NCBI GenBank assembly: GCA_013339895.1
Contig: JABACO010000006.1
Span: forward strand, 12,822,126 to 12,886,125
From: Ephydatia muelleri
Lineage: Eukaryota; Porifera; Demospongiae; Spongillida; Spongillidae
Length of the DNA: 64,000 nucleotides
Reading direction: 5' to 3'
Position 1 is the first letter of the stretch, and every line of letters begins with the position of its first letter. The notes under the pieces were generated by a model. That model did not search any database and was not told where the DNA came from. It saw only the letters and a list, made by a program, of their open reading frames with translations. A program made the position numbers and the translations under genes. Shown here in pieces: positions 33,270 through 44,600 of the stretch.

Positions 33270-34199
33270 TTGCGTGTTACCATGATGACTGCAGAGTCCT
33301 GGAAAGAACCAAATAACAAAGCACGAGTTCTTAATGAGCATATTCAGGATATCCATTCCAAACGTTCTGGATTTGACAATCATGGTAACAAAGCCCACCA
33401 TGAAAAACATGCAGTGATTGATGTGTATGACTGTACATTACCCAACATTGCTGAGAATGTTGATGCTTGGTGGATCGAAGAATTTCAGCTAACAAGCGTG
33501 AGATTACTTTAGTGAAATGGCTCACAGCACCCGTTATGAACAGTGGTCAGTACGTTCTAGCATACCAGATATCTTCTACTTTTAGATGTTCAGGATTTCA
33601 AAATGTATGGACTTGTTATGAACTTTTCAATTGAAAAGGAACGATTCATTCAGATGTTATACATGATCCTGCTGGCCATTGGCTAACTATTAGTAATGTT
33701 GGAACTGAGAAACCATATGTTCTTCAGGTCTATGACAGTCTCTATTCATCATGTTCTTTGAGAACAAATAGCTGTCTTCTGCACACTGATATGCCAAACA
33801 TCCCATTAGAATATGTGACTGTACATAAGCAGTATGGCAGTCTGGACTTTGGTCATTTTTCTTTAGCATATGCATGCAGCAGCTCTTTGCTATAATGAAC
33901 AGCCAGGAAATTATGTATGCAACCAAGCTAAACTACGCTGGCACCTTGTATCATGTCTGGAAAATAAAAGGTTTTCAATGTTCCCATTCTTATCGTATCG
34001 TCGTCAAGCCATGAAAATTCATACCAATCAAAAAATAAGAGTTTTCTGCAAGTGTAGAATGCCACAACTACCAGACATCACTATGATTTGCTGCAGCCTC
34101 TGCAAAGAACGTTTCCATGGTGATGTGTGCATTGGCCCTCTCCCACGTGATACTCGGCAGCAGAAGAAAAGATGGCTCTGTCCTTTTTGCACTGAATAA
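33270..34199 (+). pseudogene. Ulp1-like protease plus PHD finger, broken
   Basis: The frame from about 33655 reads HDPAGHWLTISNVGTEKPYV, then VYDSLYSSCS, then LDFGHFSLAY. The GHW...VYDSL...GxF order matches the C48 (Ulp1-type) cysteine peptidase core. The site expected to be D-C-G-x-F reads D-F-G-H-F, so the catalytic Cys is Phe. A one-base frameshift at about 33870 separates this from AAALCYNEQPGNYVCNQAKL. The C-terminus is a PHD-type zinc finger (FCKCRMPQLPD, MICCSLCKERFHGDVC, WLCPFC) ending at TAA 34197-34199. An upstream piece (33270-33512, PNIAENVDAWWIEEFQLTS) is probably part of the same protein. Ulp1-PHD proteins of this type are usually transposon-borne. Inactive by two lesions. Confidence 0.65.
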
Positions 34200-35542
34200 A
34201 AGATTGAATGGTACCTAGCCGTGAGCGATAATATTATACATGTTTATACATTTTCAAGACAAATGCATGGTTGCTTTATTTATTGGACAAATTATAGGTA
34301 GTAATTTAATCCGAAGCCTTGCCTTAGCTTAATAGGACCAATTTCAATTCATTAGAGACAGCCTGTTCTAGGACAAGGGGGGGGGGAGGGGAACGAGTCC
34401 GGACGACGACATATTCTGCGGTGAGGGACAAGATAGGCTAAGGAAAAGTGTTTCCCCCGGACAAAAACCGCTAGCAGGATGTGTCCCCCAGGACAATTTT
34501 ACGGGGAGGGGACAAAATCAGCTTTGACGCCGGCTAATCTATTAACAGCAGCATCTGGTTCTAATCAAGGCGCCTCTTCTTGTATCTCAATCCTTCAATA
34601 GCAATTTCGGAATCTGATGGAGCGAGCTGTTTTTGCTTTCGCACTCGGCACATGCACTGCTGCATTGATTCCTCTCACGGTCGGTTCCTTCTGCTAGATC
34701 AAGGCCATGTTATTGAAGCGTCTTCTGTCCTTTGACTCCTTCAACACGCATTGCTTTTCTTCTCATTTCTGGGTGCCGGATTTAGTATGGTAGCTGCTCA
34801 TTCTCGACCTCGCTCGTTAAATAGGAAGTGTCACCTAAAACCAGAGATAATATATAGATTATCTCCATGCTAAAACGCTGTGATTGGTGATAACGGTCTG
34901 CATGGGCTCCGAAAAAATTTCGACTACTCGTAACGACCTAGCCGTGAACAAGCCACGGCCCTGGAGCGTGCCGGTCATGGGCGTGGCTCTAAAGGCCCCC
35001 CCTCTCCACCATAGTAAATAATACAGATAGAATTCGTATTTCAAAAATGTTATTTCAAATGAAGGACGAAATACACAACCAAATGGATTGTATTTGCATA
35101 ATGGCTCTAATAGAACTGATTTTCTATAGCTAAACGTACGTCAATTAAGATGAGGTCTTACGTTTTTCAAGATTGTAATAAATTTTAATGTCTATATTTT
35201 TTAGACCACTGCATTGCAGCCTAACCAGGAATAATTGAAGTGCAAAATTCATTTAAACGACCAAGCCCATCATATATCAGTGTGTTTTCAACATCTCGGC
35301 CGAGCTGCTGATCACTTACCTTTCAGTCGCCGCCTGGGGCGACTGGCCCGCGGGTGCTTGTTCGCTTCTTTCCTGCCCCTTCTACACTCCTATGCCATCC
35401 GTCCCAAACCTCACTGTAGTTGTCTATATATGCGATGGGCCATAACGCTACAGGCATAAAATGTCTCTTTGAATACCACATGGGTCAGGCATATCAACAG
35501 GATATTATGTATTACTAAAAACAATGACCATATGTATGGTTC
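34200..35542. other. No recognised gene; contains one micro-palindrome
   Basis: G-rich stretch near 34378-34520 (GGACAA motifs) and otherwise unremarkable sequence. A short open frame at 34859-35044 is not supported. Confidence 0.4.
34842..34865. mobile_element. Micro-palindrome CAGAGATAAT, copy 1
   Basis: CAGAGATAATATATAGATTA plus TCTC, nearly self-complementary. Direct repeats CTAAAAC lie at 34835-34841 and 34870-34876. Two more copies occur at 37464-37489 and 38513-38538. Confidence 0.55.
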
Positions 35543-35828
35543 ACAAGTAAATAAAAACATTCTCTAACAAGAAAGTTGTTGGTATATAGGATTGACCAAT
35601 GGTGGTGTAAAAAGCACGGAAACAAGAGTGACAGAAAGTTGACTGGAAAATTGATATTTAGCACACTAACGTTATAACAGTACATGCCTGAATAATGGGC
35701 TAAATATAGGCCTATTTCAAATTTCCAGTCAAATTTCTGTCACTCTTGTTTCCGTGCTTTTTACACCACCATTGGTCAATCTTATATACCAACAACTGTC
35801 TCGTTAGAGAATGTTTTTATTTACTTGT
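35543..35828. mobile_element. Fold-back MITE, two ~100-bp arms
   Basis: The left arm (ACAAGTAAATAAAAACATTC, then GTTGGTATATAGGATTGACC, then GGTGTAAAAAGCACGGAAAC, then CAAGAGTGACAGAAA) is present in reverse complement from about 35725 to 35828 with few mismatches. The central loop is about 70 bp. RNA or single-stranded DNA would form a long hairpin. No protein coded. Related single arms lie at 31170-31390 and 42590-42905. Confidence 0.85.
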
Positions 35829-36212
35829 TTCGTAAGTTTTTTTCTCTGTGGTAGTAGCGCGTCTTTATACACGTACGTGGTCACAATTCAATATTCGAAG
35901 GGAGGGAGGTTACAAAATTTAGTAATTGAAATTATAAGTATATGAGTTTTTAATGTACTGTACGGTTCCCCTGCCTTGTCCTCTTCCTCTCCCCCTCTGA
36001 TCTCGGCAGTCTGGTTCCGGACATGAGAGCCATGCGGGTGGTGGTGGCAGCAGGCGAAGTGGTGGTGAGGGCACTGGTGCCAATACTGGTGCCGGTGGTG
36101 GGGCTGGTGCAGGTAGCAGTGGGGGCAGGTGGCAGTGGGGGCAGCTCTGCTGCTGCTGCTGGTGGCGGTGGGGGCAGCGCTAGCGGCAGACGGTAGGGGG
36201 GCAGCACTGCAT
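35829..36212. other. GGC/GGT-rich low-complexity sequence
   Basis: From 36010 to 36200 the plus strand is built of GGTGGTGG, GGGGGCAG and GCTGCTGCTG motifs. The minus-strand translation is Pro/Ala-rich. It may be the 3' part of the minus-strand ORF next to it, but this is not supported by motifs. Confidence 0.4.
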
Positions 36213-36922
36213 CTAGCGGCCGTGGGGGCAGAGAGCCAGCCGTATGATACCATGCCCAACTAAAGTATCATTTTCTTCTAATTTCAATGCATTAACTTCC
36301 CGGATAGTTTTTAGCAATGACCCTGCTTTTGCTCTTTGTACACTCAGTGCTTTAGAAACCAATGCATCTGCACGGGCAGATCTTGCATGTAACAACCTTT
36401 TGAGCTAGCAATGGATGAAACTTCTTTACTTCACTTTAAAGCGCACTATCCCTAAGAATAGCATTTCAAGACCACCATTATACTCCATTAGTGCATGAGA
36501 TTTGGTTTCATACAAGGAGTAGCTATATGGTTGCAGTAATTTTCAGTGCTCAATCCTAGCAAATGCAATTAAATTCATACACAGTTGCAGGTGGGCTGCC
36601 GTTGTACATCAGATAAGGAAGCCTTTTTGTACCATCAGATTACACCCCAATATTCAATAGACAGGTCACAAAGGAGAAAGGAACCAAGCATGCTTTACAT
36701 GTGAAGTGAATGGTTTTGTGCAGATCCCTTACATGCGTGCTGTACACATGTTGCATGCACATCCTATAGCTTTTTAATGCTAGTGCAATACAACATGCCA
36801 TGACATACCTTTGGGTGGTAGTGGTAGTTCGGTGACCCCTGCGATACCGCTTCCTCTCGGCAGCACGTTTAGCCAATCGGACAGCGGGGTCATTCCAATA
36901 CCGATTCCTTTCAGATGCCTTA

Positions 36923-37754
36923 TGCGCCTATCATTGTTACGTGAGACCCCCCCCCCCCCCCCCCCCCCCCCCCCCTGGGGCGAAGTCGGGGATTTGACAC
37001 GTGAATATCATTACTGGGTCCCACATTTGACCTAGTCCGGGCATTTGACCTTTCAACACGTGACAGATTTTATTGTAGAAATGGACGTCGACAAATGGAA
37101 ATGGATCGACACTTCCAAGGGACAATTGAGTTACTATCAGGCCGCTTTCCATCTGAGTGAAAAATTTGGATAGAACTTAAGTTAGTTGAACTGTGCCACG
37201 AAGATAGCACAAACACGCACAGACACACCACACACGCAAACACGCACGCACACGGACATGCTGCATTCCACACTAGAAGTTGGCCACACTTCCAAGGGAC
37301 AATTGAGGCCGCTTTCCATCTGTGTGAAAAATTTGGATAGAACTTAAGTTAGTTAAACTGTGCCACGATGATAGCACACACGCACAGACACACCACACAC
37401 ATGCAAACACGCTCGCACACGCCACGCGCGCAGTCACACACACACACACACACACACACACACCAGAGATAATCTATATATTATCTCTGCACACACACAC
37501 AGATTAAAAACTATCGTACCGTATTCAACTATATTGTAGTGAGCCAGATGAAACTACCAGTATTTAAACCGCTTGAGCAAAGACATTTCCCGTGGTTTGC
37601 TTTTATAAAGGTCAAATCCCTCCCAATGCCCCAGGGGGTGGTCTCACGACATTTGACCGGTTACCAGGGGCGGTTTGTTTTAATAAAGGTCAAATCCCCA
37701 ACTTCGCCCCGGGGGGGGGGGGGGGGGGTGTCTCACGTTACAATGATAGGCGCA
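36923..37754. mobile_element. Harbinger-like MITE with TTA target duplication
   Basis: Ends TGCGCCTATCATTGTTACGT plus GAGACC (left) and its inverse at 37729-37754. TTA flanks both sides (36920-36922 and 37755-37757), the target type of PIF/Harbinger. Inner arms carry C/G homopolymers (36947-36975 C, 37711-37728 G) and an inverted GGGGCGAAGT...GGGGATTTGAC segment. The interior holds a direct duplication of AAAATTTGGATAGAACTTAA sequence (about 37155 and 37328). Removing the element plus one TTA rejoins the minus-strand 15-mer ORF in frame. Confidence 0.8.
37464..37489. mobile_element. Micro-palindrome CAGAGATAAT, copy 2
   Basis: 26 bases, CAGAGATAAT...ATTATCTCTG, with a perfect 10-bp inverted repeat. 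It sits inside a (CA)n tract, so CACACA lies on both sides. Confidence 0.6.
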
Positions 37755-37769
37755 TTAATGGCAGCTGAA

Positions 37770-38232
37770 TTGTCCTCGTATTTCTGCCTTTTAGCAGCGC
37801 GGTTCTCCTCGACGTCCTCTTGATATCGCTGCCTTTTAGCAGCACGGTTCTCCTCGACGTCCTCTTGATATCGCTGCCTTTTAGCAGCGCGGTTCTCCTC
37901 GACGTCCTCTTGATATCGCTGCCTTTTAGCAGCGCGGTTCTCCTCGATGTCCTCTTGATATCGCTGCCTTTTAGCAGCACGGTTCTCCTCGACGTCCTCT
38001 TGATATCGCTGCCTTTTAGCAGCGCGGTTCTCCTCGACGTCCTCTTGATATCGCTGCCTTTTAGCAGCGCGGTTCTCCTCGACGTCCTCTTGATATCGCT
38101 GCCTTTTAGCAGCGCGGTTCTCCTCGACGTCCTCTTGATATCGCTGCCTTTTAGCAGCACGGTTGTCCTCGACGTCCTCTTGATATCGCTGCCTTTTAGC
38201 AGCACGGTTCTCCTCGAGGTCCTCTTGATATC
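37770..38232 (-). repeat. 45-bp coding minisatellite, about ten copies
   Basis: Each 45-base unit encodes EDVEENRAAKRQRYQ on the minus strand. Units differ by single bases (GCG/GCA Ala codons, GAC/GAT), nearly all synonymous or mild, so the array looks as if it was maintained as coding. The plus-strand and other minus-strand readings are shadows. Confidence 0.9.
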
Positions 38233-38512
38233 ACCATAGATTATATACGAATGATATCACTGCCTTTTAGCAGATTGCTTAGATTCAATATCTGCGTTGT
38301 AGCTGTCGCGTACAGAGGCCTTCTTTTCGGGATCGGCCTTGTAGCTGTCGCGTACAGAGGCCTTCTTCTTTTCGGGATCGGCCTTGTAGCTGTCGCGTAC
38401 AGAGGCCTTCTTCTTTTCGGGATCGGCCTTGTAGCGCGCTCGGGCTTTAGCCTTGTTTTCTTGTGATAAAATATCGTCTTGCTTTTGAAGGTATTCCGCT
38501 CGTTGCTTAGAT

Positions 38513-38538
38513 CAGAGATAATATATAAATTATCTCTG
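38513..38538. mobile_element. Micro-palindrome CAGAGATAAT, copy 3
   Basis: 26 bases, CAGAGATAATATATAAATTA plus TCTCTG. It is flanked by CTTAGAT on both sides (38506-38512 and 38539-38545); the flank match becomes GCTTAGATC if the palindrome is taken as 24 bases. It interrupts the lysine-rich ORF between KKRSK and QRAEY. Confidence 0.65.
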
Positions 38539-38599
38539 CTTAGATCTCTTCTTTCGATTATACGCGAAGGTCACTAGCCAAAGTATTGTATACTGCATG

Positions 38600-39289
38600 C
38601 TGTGAAATAACCATTAATCATCAATAAACCAAATAAACTTCTGCAATAACTTCATATCCTATATAGAACTTTCTACCGCATGAGGTACTTCTCACCGTGC
38701 AGGTGAATTCGATGCTATTGCCGTTATTCAAAACCGCTCGTAGCTCGACGACGACCAAGAATTGTATTAGGACTGGGCACGAGGAACAGGAATTCGTTTG
38801 TTTCTCTAAAAGCACATCGTTTTATGAACGGAACAAACGTAGAACTGTAGATCTTTGAGTTCTCATTCCATCGCGACAAAGAGATAAGCGATCCGTTTCT
38901 CCGTTGTCCCTCCAGACGCGAGTGAAGTTTTTTTAATGATATTCATCAATCCTCAATCAATCCTATATTGAATCTGAACCTGCTGCCGCAGGTTCAGATT
39001 CGCTGCATCTGATCTAAAACGCATGCGCATTCAGTGCAATTCATGCCCATAAAACGAAAGAGCGCTGTCATCATTGTCATTCTTAGCAGTTGTTAGCAGT
39101 TGTTGAGAGAACCTATAGATGTCGGTTGTGTGTAGGCTAGTAGACCATTTTGTAGAGTTTTGAATTGAAAAGACGAGGTGAGTGTATTTGTAGTGTTTGT
39201 GTGTCCTCTTGACTAGCTGGCAGCATTTAGCTATACAGTACTGCAAATAGTGTGAGAAAGAAACAAGTTGGACGTATTGGGTAAGGTAG
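38600..39289. other. No recognised gene
   Basis: Short frames on both strands without motifs. A small palindrome AATCTGAACCTGCTGCCGCA / GGTTCAGATT is at 38968-39000. Confidence 0.4.
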
Positions 39290-39927
39290 CTGTGAGCATT
39301 GGAAAGAGCTAGCCGACAGTGTATTGACCTCCACATGCAAGACGCTAGAATGATAGGCCTACGGGATTCATCCCCTAGTGTACGAAAGAAGCACTTTAAA
39401 AATGGTAATTGTAGTATCTGTAAAACGTAGTAGCCTTTAGGGATAGCAAAGGGCGCCGCTACGAGAAGCGAGTGAGCTTTTAAGCCCAGTTGCATGATGG
39501 TTTCTGCCAGCTATTGAAGGTGTGTAGTGGGTCAGAAGAGGTGCATGTCTGTACCTCCTTTATGGCCGAAAGTGCTTTGTGGTAGAGAAGCATTGGGTGC
39601 GTATAGTGAGTTGATAAGGTAGCTGTGAGCGGTAGGAGATAGCCAACAGTGTAACGACCTCCCAAAGACGTTACAGTGATATGCGATTGATCCTCTATAC
39701 GTTGCACAAAGATGGAAGTACGTCTGGCTTGCCAGACTACATTAGCTAGACAGGAATTGCTGGCAACATTCAGCTAAGTGGTGAAAAAGGCTAAGAAAGA
39801 AACGAATAGGCCTATAGAGTGTAGACAGTCGAAATGGCAACTGTGCTGTATTTGTAGACCTTCAGGAAAGCTAAAGTAGCCATTAGACACAGATTTGCTC
39901 AACCTTCTCAGTGGCGGATACAGAAGG

Positions 39928-39975
<48 letters not shown>

Positions 39976-40530
39976 AGGGCCACGCGCCAAGCATGAAATC
40001 ATTATTATGCCACGTGTTTATGAATATCATTATTATACCCCACGTGTCTTATTATCTGCTGCGATGAAACGGTCAACGTCAATTTCCCTACTAGTAGTAA
40101 ACGAGTTCAGCTGCTGTTCGCTTGTACAATTGTAAATGGCGTATAATGTTGCTTTCGTCTCGATCACCTAACGGATGCGCCTTGGTACGATAACCTTTTC
40201 TTGGGCACACTGACAGCAGAGTCTATGAGAGGGCCAAAATTTTCGCGCGCGAAGCGCGCGCCCCTCCCCTTCATCAATTATTCATGTCGGACCCCCCCCC
40301 CCCCCCCCCCTCACCAGAATCCTGCATCCGCCCCTGCTTCTAGTTGTCAAGAAGAGGTGCCTGTACCTTCTTTATAGCTGAAAGTGCTTATCAGCTTGGT
40401 TAGGTTAGGTGGGACCTGTATTTGGTGTGGCAGAGAAGCTTGAGGTGCATATATTGAGTGGATAAGGTGGCTGTGAGCATTGGAAGGAGCTAGCCGACAG
40501 TGTCTCCAAGACGCTGGAATGATGGAATGA
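39290..40530 (+). repeat. Three diverged promoter-proximal units
   Basis: The motif GTGAGCATTGGAA...GCTAGCCGACAGTGT...GACG recurs at about 39291, 39611 and 40470. A companion motif GAGGTGC.TGT.TGTACCT...GCCGAAAGTGCTT recurs at 39540 and 40353. The third copy runs into the 117-bp block shared with the left end of the window. The unit between copies two and three is lengthened by the element at 39909-40336. Confidence 0.65.
39909..40336. mobile_element. hAT-like MITE with poly-C tracts
   Basis: Left tip CAGTGGCGGATACAGAAGG and right tip inverse CTGCATCCGCCCCTG. CTTCT lies on both sides. Long C runs flank the interior at both ends (39932-39973 and about 40291-40310). Non-coding; the interior has ATTATTATGCCACGTG direct repeats. 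Confidence 0.65.
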
Positions 40531-40641
40531 TAGGCAGACCTCTTGTAACTGTACGTAGCTACAAAGACTACCCCAACTATCCGTACTGGTCGCCATGTCC
40601 AGTTGGCCGTGTCCAGATGAGCCTATTGGTGTAGTAAAGAG
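40525..40641. repeat. Right copy of duplicated 5' flank
   Basis: Matches 1-117. Probably contains the core promoter or 5' UTR of the Kelch gene, since the ATG follows at 40756 with an in-between TTTCTTTTCTTCAG acceptor-like stretch (40734-40746). Confidence 0.8.
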
Positions 40642-40755
40642 ACGCCTGAAGTGTGTGTGGTTGTGTGGTGTGGACCTGCGTACGAGCTAGCTAGCTCCCT
40701 GAACGTGTTGTCTTTCCATTAACTATTAATAATTTCTTTTCTTCAGAACATAAAA

Positions 40756-41582
40756 ATGTTTAGTTTCAAAACATGTGAGAAAGCACCTGAGCAAGGTGGT
40801 CGAGGGTATGGTGGTGGTGGTGGTGGTCTAGTGGAGGTGGAGGGTAGGGTTGTGTGGGGAGGAGGAAGATATGGAGGAGGAGTGTACATGTATGAGGAGG
40901 ACAGGTGGAGTAGAGTGGCTGATATTGGTGAGAAGGGGGGCACACTAGCTGTGTGTGGAAGAAGGCTAGTGTGGGTTGGAGGTAGGAAGGATGGTGGTGT
41001 GTATAGTAAGGAGGTCAAGGAGTTAAGAGGAGGGAGATGGTCCAACATGCCAGACATGTTGGTAGGGTGTATGATGTCCTGTGTAGTAAGTGTCAGTGGA
41101 GGTGGTATGGTGGTGATGGGAGGGATAGGTGATGGAGGGCTTTTGAATGATGTTCAGGTGTTTGATGGAGGGACACAGACCTGGCACAGTAGACCATCAC
41201 TTCCTAAGCCATGTGCGGTCATGTCAGCAGTGGTCCATGGGGACGTGGTCTTCGTGATGGGAGGTTATGGCATGGACAGAGCAGTGTGGTGTGCCGACAT
41301 CCGTGACCTGGTGAGCCACTGAGCATTGTGTAGCATCTCTGTTCCTTTGTTTAGCGTGTGTCTAGCTGACGCGCGGACACACACCATACTACTACACACT
41401 CACGCACACACACGCCACTCACCTACGAGTCCACGCTCAACGTTGTACGTAGACAGCCTACATACACGCACGTCCGTCCACACCACACACTAGAAGTGGA
41501 TGCGCGTGTCTCTGCGGTGGAGAGACACGCGCACGTGAAGCGTCTCCATCGCCCACACACAACGGATGCGCTGGCGTTGAAG

Positions 41583-41678
<96 letters not shown>

Positions 41679-44600
41679 GTGTGTGTGTGTGTGCTACATG
41701 AGCACACACACTACATGTTCCAGTGTATTCACTGATGTGCACACATGGCTGCCTGTAGTGACACACACCACACACAGATGTTTTAATGTCACCATGTGTA
41801 TGTGTACTTACAACACATATGCACACACACACCACGGACGCACTGACGTTGAAGCTGTGACTGAGTTGTGTGGTGTGTGTGCTTCATGAGCACATACACC
41901 AGTGCTGTACTCACGTGGACACTACTACCAGTGTATTCACTGTTGTACACACATGGCTGACACACACCACACACAGATGCAGCTGTGTATGTGTACATAC
42001 CATACAAATGCAAGCACACACATGTAGCTACATCATGTGTACTGGTGCATATGCTCCAAATGTGTGTGCACGCTCATATGACCACACATGTCACATCTTC
42101 ACCTATTTCCACCGCACATGTGCACACACACATATTCACCAGACTTCTGCAGAATCTGCACACACCCATAACCCACAGCAATCTGTATGGAGAAAGGTAC
42201 CAGATGTACCAAACACGCTATCGTCTATATGTGTTGTCGATGGTGAGCTACTTGCAATTGGGGGACAGGAAGACAGGCAGGATGGATCAAGGAAGACCTC
42301 TTCCATCTATGGCCTCCACCTGGATGAGAAGAAGTGGAGGCACGTAGGAGACCTGCCATTTGCATGTTCCATGGAGGACACACTGCTGCTGTCAGGAGGA
42401 GGGCTGTTGATGGTGGATGGGTACACTCAACAGGTCTTGAAGATTACTGTACAAGGTAAATATTTCTGTACTAAATTATATTACTTTGTTTTCATCATAG
42501 GCAGCCTCAGGGGGTGGCCCGGGGGGCTGTGGACCCCCCCCTTATAATGGAAAATGTATTTAGCACTTTTGAAGGATATTATGTTGTTCATGTGCTAAAT
42601 ATGACTATTACATTTTCCCTATCATTAGACCCTTGTTTCCTTGCTCTTTACACCACTATTGCTTTCAAATTCTATATACCACCCACTTTCTCAGAGAATG
42701 TTTTTAGTCACTTGTCTATTTTTTTTGCTGCATATCCGCTGTATGTACAGCAAATTTGCAGCAAAAAGTTAAATAATATCCTAGAACGTGCTAAATATAT
42801 TTTCCATTATTAGACCCTTGTTATCTTTGTTTTTACACCACTATTGCCTTCAAGTCCTATACACCACCCACTTTCTCATAGAGAATATTTTAGTTAATGG
42901 TTTCACGAATTTTTGTTCATAGGATTGTTATTCATCTATCAGTTTCAAATATTTACTATTGAGACAAGCTTTTTCATATTCCAGTAAGGTCAATTTTGGA
43001 GGCACAATGATTGGTCTCACACACTATGCACACCATGTGTTGTTACCTGATTAATTATGTTATTTTAAGAAAACTGTTTTTATAACCATGTTATTTGTTC
43101 CAGACCAATGCAGATCTTTCACCATAATCAATGGAAAGGCTGATGCATTTGATTTGAAGGAATATGGATTGACCATTTCATTTAAAAGTGACTGCTTGCC
43201 TCCAAATCTTAAGAAATGCGAGGTTTTTATTTCAGCAGATTTGACTACAGACATACCTTTGCCTTCTGGTTCATTACTGGCCAGTGGTGTCTATCATATT
43301 ATAACAATACCACCTGTTGATCAGCTCAACCAACCCATTGAAATTTCTATGGAGCATTGTTCCAATGACTCTAGGCATCTTTGTTTTGTGGTTGCTAAAG
43401 AATGCGGTGAACAAAAATTTGAATACATGGAAGGAGGAACATTTGAGATTGATGCAAAAACTGGCAGAAAGATTGGAAGAATATGTGTCAGTGGTTTCTC
43501 CTTCTTCACTGTAGTTAACCAAATTTGGGGGTGGCTCACAGGACAAGACAACAGCTCCAATGAACTGAAAGTTCAAAATTGCATTGCATATTGTGGAAGA
43601 GTATACTATGAAGATATTATTATACCTTCATGTCGAAGAAAAGTCCACTTTGTCATTACCAAGGATCTCTTGGTGGCCAAAAAAGTAAGAGATAATATTT
43701 ATCTTTGATTCCAGCACATGCTGTCCTGCTGAATGTGCTATTGAATAAAATCTAAAACAGTCTTTAAATTAATTGTGCATCCGTTTTGTGCATATTATTC
43801 TGAAATGTTGCAGCAACAATGGACCTAACATGAGTTTTTTCAAGAGTTAAATGTTTTTAGATTCTAAAAGTCTGAAATGTCCTCTACACTATGATTCTTA
43901 CACACGGAGAGTCAAATTATCTACCTTGGAGCTGTAGTGAGGGCCAATCCTGGGCCATATGGAACTGTTATATGGGATTGTTTCCGTGAAAAGGGACCTA
44001 ATGCATGTTTTCAAGATTTCAATTGTTTTGATATTCTAAAATTCTAAAATGTCCTCTACACATTGCATCGTACGCATTTAGTATCCATCATGGAGTTGTA
44101 AGGCTCTGAAATTTTAATTAGCCATACATTTCAACACAAGCGTTACATTTCTGTTGCGGGTACTGGAAATGTTAAAATGCGTGTGTTAGGTCCCTTTTTG
44201 CGGAAACGATCTCATATGTTAATGCAAATAACATGCATACAATCCCAATGGCACCATGTCTCAACATTTAAAACTGCAAATGAAATATCTTCATACCAGA
44301 AACATGCTTGAGCTTCATCACACAGTCACAATGTCTTGCAGCAGTACCCAGCATTGTTGAAGCTTTCTTGTAATATCCATACCGCATCCATCAACTATAA
44401 GTTTATTACTAATTACATGGCCTTTCTGCAAATAAGCATGAGCCTAATTATTTGCAGTGATGGCATTCATAATGTTTTGTAAGTTATTCCTTCATTTGTG
44501 TAAGTTGTAGGAACTCAGCAAGAGATGTATCAATAAAGAATGTACCAGTGTAGTTTAGAAGTACAGGTACATAGTTGTGCTTCTCTTTGCAGCTGATTTC

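Larger units (their letters stand above)
36213..38580 (-). pseudogene. Lysine-rich 15-residue-repeat protein, interrupted
   Basis: The minus-strand frame starts near 38580 (AYNRKKRSKQRAEYLQKQDD). It continues with three copies of KADPEKKKASVRDSY, then about ten copies of EDVEENRAAKRQRYQ (15 residues, 45 nt), then KYEDNSAAI. After an inserted element it resumes at 36920 with KASERNRYWNDPAVRLAKRA. A likely later exon at 36213-36395 reads LHARSARADALVSKALSVQ and KTIREVNALKLEEND. Tandem Lys/Arg-rich 15-mers of this kind are familiar in transposon-like invertebrate proteins, which is inference here. It is broken by a micro-palindrome (38513-38538), a TGA in place of CGA (near 38258), an 18-base micro-insertion, and a Harbinger-like element (36923-37754). 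Confidence 0.6.

Noticed and set aside
37738..38205. Minus-strand frame with LLKGSDIKRTSRR repeats
   Set aside because: Shadow of the 45-bp array. The frame giving EDVEENRAAKRQRYQ continues into KADPEKKKASVRDSY and KASERNRY and is far more protein-like.
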